The position numbers were made by a program, and so were the translations under genes. Under the pieces are notes generated by a model. The model searched no databases. It was not told the DNA's origin and was given only the letters and a program-made list of their open reading frames with translations. This document shows, piece by piece, positions 1 through 6,602 of a stretch of DNA of 40,633 bases (positions are counted from its first letter, which is position 1; every line of letters begins with the position of its first letter). Source of the stretch: a virus; the IMG/VR virus record IMGVR_UViG_3300006903_000008, positions 1 to 40,633 of that record; one strand, written 5' to 3'.

Positions 1-60
1 GCGCGATGTCGACGGGCGGTGCGATCGCCACGGGCGGCGTCCTCGAATGGCGGAACGGCC
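1..60. repeat. Terminal direct repeat, left copy (circle closure)
   Basis: These 60 bases are identical to the last 60 bases of the window (40574-40633). The repeat lies inside one open reading frame on the minus strand that continues without interruption when the ends are joined. It is therefore best explained as assembly overlap of a circular or circularly permuted molecule, not as a biological terminal repeat. Confidence 0.95.
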
Positions 61-973
61 GCTCGATCCATCGCTCCGAGGCCAGCGCCAGGGCGAACAC
101 GGCGACGGTGGCCACGATCCAGCGCACCGGGTCGATGACGCCACGCTGGGGGTCGACGAGCCCGATCGCAAGCATCTGCCACAGGTAGAGCCCGTAGCTG
201 ATCTGGCCGATCCGGACCAGCGGGCGCCACGACAGCCACCCGGGGCGCGCAGTCGCGACGAGCACGAAGCCCGAGACGGCGGCGGCAGTCAGCCCGATCA
301 GCATCGAGTCGGGCTCGAGCACCGTGACCAGGGCCACGATGCCCCACGCCGCGACGGCGACGAGCTGGGGCAGGCGCAGCGGCACGAACGCAAGGACACA
401 GCCCCACAGGATCGAATCGGCGCGTACGTCCGGCCGGTTGTAGGTCAGCGGACCACCCGGAAGCGACAGGCGAATCGCCATCGACGCAGCGATGCCCGCG
501 AACAGCACGGCGAGGAGCGAACGCCGGCCACGGGCAAGCAGGAACAGCCCGGGCCAGAGGAGGTAGAAGATCTCCTCGACTGACAGGCTCCAGGTGCCAT
601 TCAGGAACGTGAGCGGCTGCCCGAACGCGGTGGCGATGCTGGCGCCGTAGCCGAGCACCACGACGGCATCGCGCGCCCACTCCTCTGCTCGCCCGAAGAT
701 GAAGATCTGGACGAGCCCGACCACCGCGACCAGGGCGACGAGGGCCGGCACGAGCCTTCGGATCCGCCTGATGTAGAAGGCGCGCAGGTCGACGTGCCCG
801 GTCGACGTGATCTCCTGGCGCAGGAGGCTCGTGATCAGATAGCCCGACAGCACGAAGAACAGCGTCACGCCGGCGACGCCGCCGCCCTCGAGGTACGGCA
901 GATGCAGGTGGGCGGCGATCGTCAGGACGATCGCGATGCCGCGCAGACCGTCGAGCTCTGGTCGGTAGGTCAT
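1..973 (-). CDS. Acyltransferase 3 family (OafA/YrhL-like) membrane protein; crosses the window ends
   Basis: The gene runs off the left edge. Joining the ends completes it with a TGA at 40533-40535, giving 337 residues, a usual size for a stand-alone acyltransferase-3 domain. The protein starts MTYRPELDGLRGIAIVL and has the family's Arg-x-x-Leu-Asp-Gly-Leu-Arg-Gly opening, an early His (AAHLHL), a LFFVLSGYLI segment, a SVEEIFYLLWPG segment and about ten hydrophobic helices. The family moves acetyl or other acyl groups across the membrane onto O-antigen, peptidoglycan or other surface glycans. The ATG overlaps the stop of the small membrane gene upstream (ATGA), and both lie downstream of the repressor on the same strand. 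It is therefore probably expressed in the lysogen and changes the host surface (lysogenic conversion). Acceptor and donor cannot be read from sequence. Confidence 0.9.
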   Translation of the reverse strand, partial: MTYRPELDGLRGIAIVLTIAAHLHLPYLEGGGVAGVTLFFVLSGYLITSLLRQEITSTGHVDLRAFYIRRIRRLVPALVALVAVVGLVQIFIFGRAEEWARDAVVVLGYGASIATAFGQPLTFLNGTWSLSVEEIFYLLWPGLFLLARGRRSLLAVLFAGIAASMAIRLSLPGGPLTYNRPDVRADSILWGCVLAFVPLRLPQLVAVAAWGIVALVTVLEPDSMLIGLTAAAVSGFVLVATARPGWLSWRPLVRIGQISYGLYLWQMLAIGLVDPQRGVIDPVRWIVATVAVFALALASERWIERPFRHSRTPPVAIAPPVDIA

Positions 974-1065
974 CGCTTCCGCCGGCGCATCGAGACCGAG
1001 ATCATCATGCCGATGACACCGATCCCGGCGAGGATCAGCAGGCCGTAGCCGATCAGCTGGTCCAT
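970..1065 (-). CDS. Small single-span membrane protein (31 aa)
   Basis: The product has one hydrophobic helix (LLILAGIGVIGMMI) followed by a basic tail (MRRRKR), which suggests a membrane peptide with a cytoplasmic C-terminus. A strong ribosome site, GGAGGG, lies four bases before the ATG. Its TGA overlaps the ATG of the acyltransferase, so the two are probably translated together and the peptide may assist or anchor the acyltransferase. The family is not recognised. Confidence 0.6.
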   Translation of the reverse strand: MDQLIGYGLLILAGIGVIGMMISVSMRRRKR

Positions 1066-1091
1066 CGGGCCCTCCGGTTATCCACAGCCTG

Positions 1092-1108
1092 TGACAGCCG
1101 AGCTGTCA
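1092..1108. promoter_or_regulatory. Perfect inverted repeat, candidate operator
   Basis: TGACAGCCGAGCTGTCA has perfect 7-base arms around a 3-base centre. It lies about 30 bases before the small membrane gene and acyltransferase. The half-site TGACAGCC recurs at 8691-8698, and a looser TGACA-CTGT arrangement is found before the repressor. It may be the site of the phage repressor or of a host regulator. Confidence 0.45.
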
Positions 1109-1146
1109 GCGGTCGTCCACATCGAGGTGTGGTAAGTCGGGGATAA

Positions 1147-1160
1147 GTGACTTGAGTCAC
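1147..1160. promoter_or_regulatory. Inverted repeat GTGACT-TG-AGTCAC
   Basis: Two 6-base arms flank a 2-base centre in the non-coding part of the lysogeny operon. The arm GAGTCAC also occurs in the integrase arm-type repeats at 12512-12536. This may be chance or a shared binding protein. Confidence 0.35.
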
Positions 1161-1309
1161 AGTCAGGGTGGCGACCATACTCCCCCGCTCGAGGGCGAGT
1201 CGGTGCCCCGCCGGCAAGATGGGGATGCTCTCGATGGCTCGATACACCACGCAGGCCGCGGTTCTCGCGGCGATGGATCGCGACATCGACCTCGCGGTCA
1301 CGACGGCGA

Positions 1310-1714
1310 TCAGCCGGCTTCGCGCTCTCGGCGAATGGTCCGGGCCACCTGGCGGCCTGCTCGCCGGTAGAGCTGGAGCTCCCGCTCGGTCAGCTGCTCG
1401 GGCCGGATCAGGTCGACCGGCTCGACCCCAAACAGGGCGCAGAGCCGACTGATCTCCCACGCATCGGGTGCGTGGTCCCCCGCCTCCCACCGTCTGACCT
1501 TCGCCTCGCTCACCGCCGCACCGAGCTTCGTCAGCTCGTTCGCCAGATCGGCCTGGCTGCCGGTGCCGTGATCGACCCGCAGCGACAGGATCGTGGCGCC
1601 AAGCGTGCGCTTGAACGTCGTTTCTGCGCTCTCGACCACGTCGGCGACCGTAGCCGCCGGGAGTGCCTGTAGCCACAGCGACTTCTGCCGGTAGGTAACA
1701 GTGGCGGATGTCAA
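1310..1714 (-). CDS. HTH (XRE-type) repressor-like protein
   Basis: The product (134 aa with this start) has a C-terminal-half helix-turn-helix of Cro/CI type: GSQADLANELTKLG, then VSEAKVRRWEAGDHAPDAWE and ISRLCALFGVEPVDLI. The order QADLA...VRRWEAG is the usual XRE recognition pattern. The gene is the first of the minus-strand operon and is read divergently from the early genes starting at 1759, which is the classic place for the lysogeny repressor. I chose the TTG at 1714-1712 because AGAGG lies five bases upstream. A GTG at 1729 and another at 1639 are in the same frame. The N-terminal 45 residues are not recognised, and there is no LexA-like peptidase domain, so induction by self-cleavage is not expected. 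Confidence 0.72.
   Translation of the reverse strand: MTSATVTYRQKSLWLQALPAATVADVVESAETTFKRTLGATILSLRVDHGTGSQADLANELTKLGAAVSEAKVRRWEAGDHAPDAWEISRLCALFGVEPVDLIRPEQLTERELQLYRRAGRQVARTIRREREAG
1696..1713. promoter_or_regulatory. Candidate operator between divergent operons
   Basis: Read on the minus strand this is TGACATCCGCCACTGTTA, which resembles the repeats at 1092-1108 and 8691-8711 (TGACA, a CCG core, then CTGT). It overlaps the chosen start of the repressor and lies just before the promoter of the early genes, where an autoregulatory site is expected. Confidence 0.3.
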
Positions 1715-1723
1715 AAGTCCCTC

Positions 1724-1752
1724 TTGCACTCTTCCGTCAGTTTTGCTAGTTT
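1724..1752 (+). promoter_or_regulatory. Early promoter, apparently giving a leaderless mRNA
   Basis: TTGCAC (1724-1729) and TAGTTT (1747-1752) are separated by 17 bases. The -10 box ends only six bases before the ATG at 1759, so transcription would begin at or next to the start codon. No ribosome site precedes that ATG, as expected for a leaderless message. This AT-rich pocket stands out in a very GC-rich genome. Confidence 0.6.
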
Positions 1753-1758
1753 GCAGCC

Positions 1759-1983
1759 ATGACCGACGGACGCAAGACCTACGCGCAGTTGCTGGTGGAG
1801 GAACGCACCGGCCGGGACCTCCTCGAGGTGCTCCGGGACCTGTACGTCGACAAGCGGCACAGCCAGCGAGAGATCGCCGCGGCGCTCTCGGCGAAGGGCG
1901 CACCGGTGAGCCGGGCCCTCGTCAGCGAATGGCTCCGCGAGCTCGGCATCACCCGTGACGACCGACCGGCGGTGGCGCTGTGA
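1759..1983 (+). CDS. Small helix-turn-helix protein, first early gene
   Basis: The 74-residue product has a helix (LLEVLRDLYVDK), then a helix-turn-helix (HSQREIAAALSAKG, VSRALVSEWLRELGI) similar to sigma-like or homeodomain-like phage regulators. It is the first gene read away from the repressor and starts directly at the predicted promoter, a position typical of Cro-like or early activator proteins. Its stop overlaps the next start, so it leads a five-gene early operon. The specific function is inferred from position only. Confidence 0.7.
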   Translation: MTDGRKTYAQLLVEERTGRDLLEVLRDLYVDKRHSQREIAAALSAKGAPVSRALVSEWLRELGITRDDRPAVAL

Positions 1984-2189
1984 GCCTCTACGAGCGGATC
2001 CACGGCGTGCGCCTCTGCACCGAGTGCCAGGTCCACGAGGCCGTCCAGGACGGCGCGCTGTGCTCCGACTGCCTCAACGCCTATCTGAGCAAGACACGGC
2101 CGCCGGCCCTCCGCGAAGCCGCCTGGCTGACCCGGGCGAAGGCCCAGCCGCACGGCCTGGCTCGCGCGATCGATCGGAGCGCCGCGTGA
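1980..2189 (+). CDS. Small zinc-ribbon protein (69 aa)
   Basis: The GTG start overlaps the previous stop. Two Cys pairs, CTEC and CSDC, are about 20 residues apart and would bind one zinc ion. The C-terminal half is basic and helical. No family is recognised. It is one of several small Cys-pair proteins in the early region. Confidence 0.65.
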   Translation: MSLYERIHGVRLCTECQVHEAVQDGALCSDCLNAYLSKTRPPALREAAWLTRAKAQPHGLARAIDRSAA

Positions 2190-2332
2190 GCCGGCCCCTG
2201 CCGCGCTACCCGCGGCAGGCCGACCGGGATCGTGCGGGCGCGGCTGCGGGCTGGATCGCCCTCGGGATCCTGCTGCTGGTCATGGGCCTCGCGTTCTACG
2301 CCGTCCTGCATCTGGCAGGGCTGGTCCCGTGA
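2186..2332 (+). CDS. Small single-span membrane protein (48 aa)
   Basis: A basic N-terminus (RPLPRYPRQADRDR) is followed by one hydrophobic segment (WIALGILLLVMGLAFYAVL). The GTG start overlaps the previous TGA, and the stop overlaps the next GTG, so it is part of a tightly coupled early operon. It may act at the host membrane early in infection; the function is unknown. Confidence 0.55.
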   Translation: MSRPLPRYPRQADRDRAGAAAGWIALGILLLVMGLAFYAVLHLAGLVP

Positions 2333-2511
2333 TCCGCCTCGAGGACGTCTTTCCCGATCTGCCGCGCCGCGGATGGCCGGGGCGCCGACGGGCGATCGCC
2401 CGCGAGCTCCTGCACGGCACGGTGGAGTTGATCACCTTCCTGCTCATCGTCGCGGCCCTGCTGGGCTGCGTGCTCCTGGTCGCCGCGTCGACGGACACGT
2501 TGCCGCGATGA
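2329..2511 (+). CDS. Small membrane protein (60 aa)
   Basis: A charged N-terminal half is followed by a single hydrophobic helix (ELITFLLIVAALLGCVLLVA) near the C-terminus, as in a tail-anchored protein. It starts on a GTG overlapping the stop of another single-span protein. Two adjacent membrane peptides in an early operon suggest superinfection exclusion or interference with host division, but nothing in the sequence proves this. Confidence 0.55.
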   Translation: MIRLEDVFPDLPRRGWPGRRRAIARELLHGTVELITFLLIVAALLGCVLLVAASTDTLPR

Positions 2512-2609
2512 CCGACCCACATTCGGCGATCGACCAGCCGACGCCCGCCGCCGCGGGAACTGCCGTCGGGGATCGCCAGCTGCTCCGCGCGAACCGGAGC
2601 GGCCCCTAG
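2508..2609 (+). CDS. Very small protein (33 aa), unknown
   Basis: The ATG overlaps the previous stop (ATGA). The frame encodes a short Ala/Pro-rich hydrophilic peptide with no motif. Coding is supported only by the coupled start and by the hairpin that follows the stop, so it may not be a real gene. Confidence 0.35.
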   Translation: MTDPHSAIDQPTPAAAGTAVGDRQLLRANRSGP

Positions 2610-2615
2610 CGCGGC

Positions 2616-2647
2616 TGCCTGAGCCTGGCTCCCTGCGGGCTCAGGCA
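2616..2647 (+). terminator. Hairpin after the first early operon
   Basis: TGCCTGAGCC and GGCTCAGGCA form a perfect 10-base stem around a 12-base loop, seven bases after a stop codon. There is no T-tract, so it could be a factor-dependent terminator, an mRNA stabiliser or a processing site rather than a classical terminator. Confidence 0.5.
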
Positions 2648-2696
2648 CCGCCATTCCACACACGTCAGCCATGCAGCGCCCCCAGAGGAGGAACCA

Positions 2697-3653
2697 GTGG
2701 CCACCGCCACGCAGGCCAAAGGTACGAGCGCCCCACGCAACACCCGCAAGGTCGGCACGCGCCGGCTGTACGAGTGGCGCGCCCCCGACTCGACGGTAGG
2801 ACAGGAGCCCGAGCGGTACTGGTCGGTCACCACGCTGATCAAGTCGGGCGTGCCTTCGCCCGCGCTCACCTACTGGGGCATGCGCGAGGTCGCGAGCTAC
2901 GCGGCGGTCAACCACCGCGTCCTCGCCGCGATGCTGGAGGCGGTCCGCGTCCGCAAGACGCCAGGCGGCCTCGCCATCGTCACGGATCCCGACGCCGTCA
3001 CCGGTGCGATCGACTGGCTCAAGGAGTCGCCCTGGCGCGAGCGCAACCGGAAGGCCGACATCGGGACCGCGGTCCACGCCGCCGTCGAGGCCCACATCCT
3101 CGGCGTGCCGTGGCCGGAGCCCGAGGAGGGCACCGAGGGCCACCTGGCCCAGTTCGCGCGCTTCATCGAGGCGTTCCACCCCGTCTTCGAGCTCGCCGAG
3201 GCGTCGGTCTACAGCCGGACCGCGAAGTACGCCGGCACCCTCGACTTCATCGCCACGATCCCCGGTCGCGGCCGGGCGCTGATCGACACGAAGACGGCCG
3301 GCTCGGGCGTGTACCCCGAGGCCGCCCTGCAGCTGGCCGCCTACCGGTATGCGGAGTTCATCGGGCTGCCCGACGGCACCGAGGCGCCGATGCCCGCGGT
3401 CGACGGCTGCGCGGTCCTCTGGCTGCCCGGTGGTGACGATCCCGACGGCTGGGCGCTGATCCCCGTCGTCGCCGACGAGCAGGTCTACCGCTCGTTCCGA
3501 CACGTGATCGAGGTCGCGCGCTGGGCGGAGGAGCTGTCCAAGAGCGTGATCGGCCAGCCGCTGCCGATCCCATCCGATCCCGCGACCGCCGAGCTGTTCG
3601 CCCCAGCCGAGCTCGACGCGCCCGTCGCGACACCCGAAGGAGCAGTCGCATGA
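2697..3653 (+). CDS. Cas4/RecB-like PD-(D/E)XK exonuclease
   Basis: The 318-residue product carries the ordered motifs of the Cas4/RecB nuclease branch: GTAVHAAVEA with His at about 127, GTLDFIAT with Asp at about 183, LIDTKTA with Asp 197 and Lys 199, and QLAAY with Gln 212 and Tyr 216. Related phage enzymes degrade DNA ends and work with an annealing protein during replication or recombination. I see no four-Cys iron-sulfur cluster of the true Cas4 type. The GTG start follows a strong GAGGAGG site six bases upstream. It heads the replication operon and its stop overlaps the ATG of the Gp3-like gene, so the two products probably act together. Confidence 0.82.
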   Translation: MATATQAKGTSAPRNTRKVGTRRLYEWRAPDSTVGQEPERYWSVTTLIKSGVPSPALTYWGMREVASYAAVNHRVLAAMLEAVRVRKTPGGLAIVTDPDAVTGAIDWLKESPWRERNRKADIGTAVHAAVEAHILGVPWPEPEEGTEGHLAQFARFIEAFHPVFELAEASVYSRTAKYAGTLDFIATIPGRGRALIDTKTAGSGVYPEAALQLAAYRYAEFIGLPDGTEAPMPAVDGCAVLWLPGGDDPDGWALIPVVADEQVYRSFRHVIEVARWAEELSKSVIGQPLPIPSDPATAELFAPAELDAPVATPEGAVA

Positions 3654-4861
3654 CCGCCGAGACATTGCCCGCCGTCCGCCAGCCAGGTCCGATCGCCGAC
3701 GGCACCGCCCTCGGGATCCAGCGCCGCTTGCTCGAGATCGGCAGGATCAGGCTGGGCGAGAAGGGCACGAAGGGCGAGCCGAAGGCGATCTCGAAGTTCC
3801 GCCTGACGTCGCGATCGCGCGTCGTGCTCGAGGCGGCCGCTCGCATCTACGGCGGCACGGTCCGGCCATGGGCCGGTGCTCCCGACGAGGGCAGCTTCGA
3901 GCTGTACACGACCAGCGACACGCTCGACGTCATGGTCCCGCCGACGATCGCGGCGTACAGCCAGTTCTTCGAGGAGTGGTCCGGCGGGACCTGCAACCTG
4001 CGCTGCGACGGGCGCATCGAGCAGATCTCGGGCAAGGCGTGCGATCACGGCGAGCACGAGGGCATGAGCGTCACGACGCGCGTGTCGGTCATCCTGCCGA
4101 AGCTGCCCGGCCTGGGCGTGTTCCGTCTCGAGACGAAGGGATGGAACGCGGCTTCGACCCTGCCGTCCTCGCTCGAGCTCATCGGCGCCGTCGGGCGCTG
4201 GGTGCCGGCGGTCCTCCGCCTCGAGCACCGCTCGTCCCGCACGCGCGACGAGAAGGGCAAGGTCCTGACCCGGCGCTTCGTCGTGCCGGTCATCGACCTC
4301 GTCGCGGCGACCTTCGGCGACATGCTCGCGATGGGCCAGGCGACCGACGAGTACCCCGAGCTCGGCGGCGGGCCGGGATCACTCGCCCTGCCTCCCGGCC
4401 CGTCCCAGCCGCGCGGCGGGACGCGCGTCGCGCGACCGGACATGGCGCCCGAGCCACCGCTCGAGGACGAGGCACCGCCCCTCGCGACGTCCGCGGCCGC
4501 CACGGGCGGCTTCCCGGTCGCCGAGGATGACGTCTTCGCCGCCGAGCCGGCTTCTGAGCCCGAGGCGAAGGCGACCGAGCCCGTCGACGACCTGGTCGAG
4601 CGGATCCGCGAGGCGGCCCTGGGGTCAGGCCTCGAGGGCGACCCGTCGCCGGAGCAGCGCGAGGCCCTGGCGCACCTGTTCAAGGGCTTCCACATGAGCG
4701 TGACGCTGGCCGGGCTCAAGACCGTCTTCCCCGATGGCGTCAAGGGCCAGCAGGCGAAGCTCTCGGCCGCCCAGGCGGCGGCGATCCTCACCGTCGCCGG
4801 CAAGCTCGACCGCGATGCGCTCCAGGCGACCTGGACGGAGCTGTCGGGAACGCCGCTGTGA
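3650..4861 (+). CDS. phiC31 Gp3-like family protein (annotated recombination directionality factor family)
   Basis: The first 225 residues match my memory of the Gp3-like family: RRLLEIGRIRLGE near the N-terminus, then FRLTSRSRVVLEAAARIYGG, WSGG with Cys residues, a VSVILPKLPGLGVFRLET segment and a closing RRFVVPVIDL. In phage phiC31 the founding member switches the direction of a serine integrase. This phage has a tyrosine integrase, and the gene is coupled to a nuclease, so a general role in DNA recombination or annealing is more likely. A Pro/Ala/Glu-rich linker (about 230-305) leads to a helical C-terminal region. The family call should be tested with a profile search. Confidence 0.7.
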   Translation: MTAETLPAVRQPGPIADGTALGIQRRLLEIGRIRLGEKGTKGEPKAISKFRLTSRSRVVLEAAARIYGGTVRPWAGAPDEGSFELYTTSDTLDVMVPPTIAAYSQFFEEWSGGTCNLRCDGRIEQISGKACDHGEHEGMSVTTRVSVILPKLPGLGVFRLETKGWNAASTLPSSLELIGAVGRWVPAVLRLEHRSSRTRDEKGKVLTRRFVVPVIDLVAATFGDMLAMGQATDEYPELGGGPGSLALPPGPSQPRGGTRVARPDMAPEPPLEDEAPPLATSAAATGGFPVAEDDVFAAEPASEPEAKATEPVDDLVERIREAALGSGLEGDPSPEQREALAHLFKGFHMSVTLAGLKTVFPDGVKGQQAKLSAAQAAAILTVAGKLDRDALQATWTELSGTPL

Positions 4862-5112
4862 CGCTCCGAGACGCCGCGCGTCGCCTGCAGGCAATCGCCT
4901 CGGACATCCGCGATGTCGCCGGGCGCCTGGATGGCCCCGAGCCCGTCCGCTGGGCCGCGGCGCGGGACCTGCGCTCGACCGCGTTCAACCTCGAGGCGCA
5001 CGCGGTCATCGCCGAGCGCAAGGGCATCGAGGCGGGCGAGCCGGATCCAGATGACCTCAGCTGGATCGCCACCGCGGCCCCGGGCGAGATCACCGAGGTC
5101 ATGGGTCGGTGA
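4858..5112 (+). CDS. Hypothetical helical protein (84 aa)
   Basis: The GTG start overlaps the previous TGA. The sequence is mostly amphipathic helix (ARRLQAIASDIRDVAGRL, then RDLRSTAFNLEAHAVIAER) with an acidic C-terminus. No family is recognised. It is part of the run of overlapping early genes. Confidence 0.6.
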   Translation: MTLRDAARRLQAIASDIRDVAGRLDGPEPVRWAAARDLRSTAFNLEAHAVIAERKGIEAGEPDPDDLSWIATAAPGEITEVMGR

Positions 5113-5297
5113 GCTCGCACGCCAAGCGCCGCCAGCAGCGCTGGACCCGACGCGCGAATGGGCGGACGAGCCATGGCGTCGCACGCCGACTCCGGACCGT
5201 CGATGTCGGCCCGCCGGCCTGCAAGTGCGAGTGGCTGCCCGGGCTCGGGGTCGATAGCGCGGGCTGCCCGCTCCACGGCGATGGGAGCCCGGCGTGA
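5109..5297 (+). CDS. Small basic Cys/His protein (62 aa)
   Basis: A strongly basic N-terminus (AKRRQQRWTRRANGR) is followed by a compact CKCEWLPGLGVDSAGCPLH cluster whose three Cys and one His could bind zinc. Such short proteins are common in actinophage early regions, and their function is unknown. The start and stop both overlap neighbouring genes. Confidence 0.6.
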   Translation: MSSHAKRRQQRWTRRANGRTSHGVARRLRTVDVGPPACKCEWLPGLGVDSAGCPLHGDGSPA

Positions 5298-5611
5298 AGC
5301 CCGAGCTCTCCGCCGCGATCTTCGCCGCCCGTGAGCTCGCCTGGCAGCCGCACGTCAACCTGTCCGACAAGAAGCGGTACGCGCACCGTCTCGAGGTCCA
5401 CCAGCGCCTCGTCGACGCGCTGTCGAAGACGACCGCGCTGAGTGCGAACGCCAGCCCCGAGCTGCGCTACCTCGTCGAGGCCATCCACCGCGTCGCGGCG
5501 TGTTCCTGGGCGAATCGCATGGGCGCGCCGTACTACGCGCGGAAGCAGGCGGTCGCCGAGCTCCGAGGGTGCCTGCTGGCCTATGACCGGAGCCGCGAGG
5601 TCGCGGCATGA
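5294..5611 (+). CDS. Hypothetical helical protein (105 aa)
   Basis: The GTG start overlaps the previous stop. The product is all-helical in appearance, with no hydrophobic span and no recognised motif. The middle segment LRYLVEAIHRVAACSWANR is the most conserved-looking part. It is cotranscribed with the nuclease and Gp3-like genes. Confidence 0.6.
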   Translation: MKPELSAAIFAARELAWQPHVNLSDKKRYAHRLEVHQRLVDALSKTTALSANASPELRYLVEAIHRVAACSWANRMGAPYYARKQAVAELRGCLLAYDRSREVAA

Positions 5612-5850
5612 GCATCGTGTCGTCGCGCGAGGAGCGCCAGGAGGCCACGAAGCGGGCCACCGAGGAGACGAGCGAGCAGCTGCGCGCCGACCTCGAGTAC
5701 TGGACGGTCGCGAAGCTCGACCACCACAAGAGCTGGCTCGAGCTGACCGAGCAGCGTGGGCGCATCGCGGAGCTGTACAGCGAGGCCGACGCCTGGGTCG
5801 ACCTGATCGCCGAGGAGCTGCACCGCCGGCGCAATGAGGCACTGACGTGA
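5608..5850 (+). CDS. Hypothetical coiled-coil protein (80 aa)
   Basis: The whole protein is charged and helical, with heptad-like spacing in EETSEQLRADLEYWTVAKL and EQRGRIAELYSEADAWVDL, which suggests a dimer-forming coiled coil. The ATG overlaps the previous TGA. The function is unknown. Confidence 0.6.
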   Translation: MSIVSSREERQEATKRATEETSEQLRADLEYWTVAKLDHHKSWLELTEQRGRIAELYSEADAWVDLIAEELHRRRNEALT

Positions 5851-6044
5851 AGCCCCGGGTCAGCTGGCTCGCCGGCGACGCCGCAGGGCTCGGCCACGCG
5901 CGATTCGGGAGCGAGCCTCGGACCGCGTGCGGCGAGCGCGCGATCGATGCCCGCCACGCCTGGCCGATCAGGGCTCGCTGCCCGATCTGCACAGCTGCCG
6001 TGGTGCGGCTGATGAACGAGAAGGCCGCACCAGCGGCCCGGTAG
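5847..6044 (+). CDS. Small zinc-finger-like protein (65 aa)
   Basis: The layout GHARFGSEPRTACGERA, then RARCPICTAAVVRL, is the pattern of a widespread small actinophage protein that places one Cys after RTA and a Cys pair near the C-terminus. It probably binds one zinc. The role is unknown. The GTG start overlaps the previous gene. Confidence 0.6.
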   Translation: MKPRVSWLAGDAAGLGHARFGSEPRTACGERAIDARHAWPIRARCPICTAAVVRLMNEKAAPAAR

Positions 6045-6060
6045 AGGAAGGAGCGAGCAC

Positions 6061-6255
6061 GTGGGCAAGATCGTGGCGTCGTACCTGCTGAAGCTGCACC
6101 TGCACGAGCCGGACGAGGGCACAGCGGGTGCCACCGCCGAGCAGCTCGACACCCTCACCAACGACGACGTCAAGGCGGCCATCGTCGCCGGCGTCGGCAA
6201 GGAGCTCAGCGTCGCCGAGGTCACCGTCAGCCTCATCGAGAGGACGGACGACTGA
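6061..6255 (+). CDS. Hypothetical small protein (64 aa)
   Basis: AAGGAG lies seven bases before the GTG start, one of the few clear ribosome sites in the early region. The predicted fold alternates strands and helices (KIVASYLLKLHLHEP, then LSVAEVTVSLIER) and could be a small ferredoxin-like domain. No family is recognised. Confidence 0.6.
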   Translation: MGKIVASYLLKLHLHEPDEGTAGATAEQLDTLTNDDVKAAIVAGVGKELSVAEVTVSLIERTDD

Positions 6256-6599
6256 TGGCCCAGGACGTGGACGGCGCCGCCATCGGGCGCCTGCGCTCCG
6301 TGTCGGCTGGGATCGACGGCTCGGGCCAGACGGGCATGGACGAGACGCCGCTCGACAAAAAGGTCCTGAGCGACCTCCTCGAGCGCCGGCTCCGGGCGGC
6401 CGACGACGTCGCCGAGGTCCGGAAGACGTTCAAGGAGGCCGACAAGGCGGCGAAGGCGGCGATCGAGAAGCTCGACCTGGCGGACGGCCAGGCGATCCGG
6501 GTCGGTCGCTTCCGGATCACGCGCTCCGCCGTCGCGGCCCGCCACGTCGAGTTCGACACCGACCCGACGTCGCGCCTGACGATCGAGCTCTTCAGCTAA
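6255..6599 (+). CDS. Conserved-type phage protein (114 aa), unknown role
   Basis: After a variable N-terminus comes a coiled coil (KVLSDLLERRLRAADDVAEV), then KTFKEADKAAKAAIEKL and a beta-rich tail (AIRVGRFRITRSAV) ending in a short LTIELFS strand. I recall similar proteins in actinophage replication regions, but no function is known to me. The ATG overlaps the previous stop (TGATG). Confidence 0.6.
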   Translation: MAQDVDGAAIGRLRSVSAGIDGSGQTGMDETPLDKKVLSDLLERRLRAADDVAEVRKTFKEADKAAKAAIEKLDLADGQAIRVGRFRITRSAVAARHVEFDTDPTSRLTIELFS

Positions 6600-6602
6600 C
6601 CC

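Larger units (their letters stand above)
1066..1309. other. Stretch between repressor and lysogeny genes, no convincing gene
   Basis: About 240 bases separate the repressor stop from the small membrane gene. Both strands are open here. A minus-strand frame ends at 1053 and a plus-strand frame begins at 1168, but neither gives a recognisable protein, and the codon bias of the minus frame fades below about 1165. The half nearest the membrane gene holds two inverted repeats (listed separately) and the lowest GC of the region, so it is probably regulatory. A small unrecognised minus-strand gene cannot be excluded. Confidence 0.4.

Noticed and set aside
1053-1281. Minus-strand small gene between repressor and membrane protein
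   Set aside because: Codon bias fades over its second half, the product is not recognised, and it covers both inverted repeats. It remains possible but is not supported.
1168-1452. Plus-strand frame opposite the repressor end
   Set aside because: Its C-terminal half is antisense to the well-supported HTH gene, and it has no ribosome site.
2697-3653. CRISPR-associated Cas4
   Set aside because: No cas1/cas2 genes or arrays are nearby, and the four iron-sulfur Cys residues are absent. It is better seen as a phage recombination nuclease.
3650-4861. Serine-integrase system suggested by the Gp3-like protein
   Set aside because: No serine integrase is found; the only integrase is a clear tyrosine recombinase with catalytic Arg, His-x-x-Arg and Tyr.
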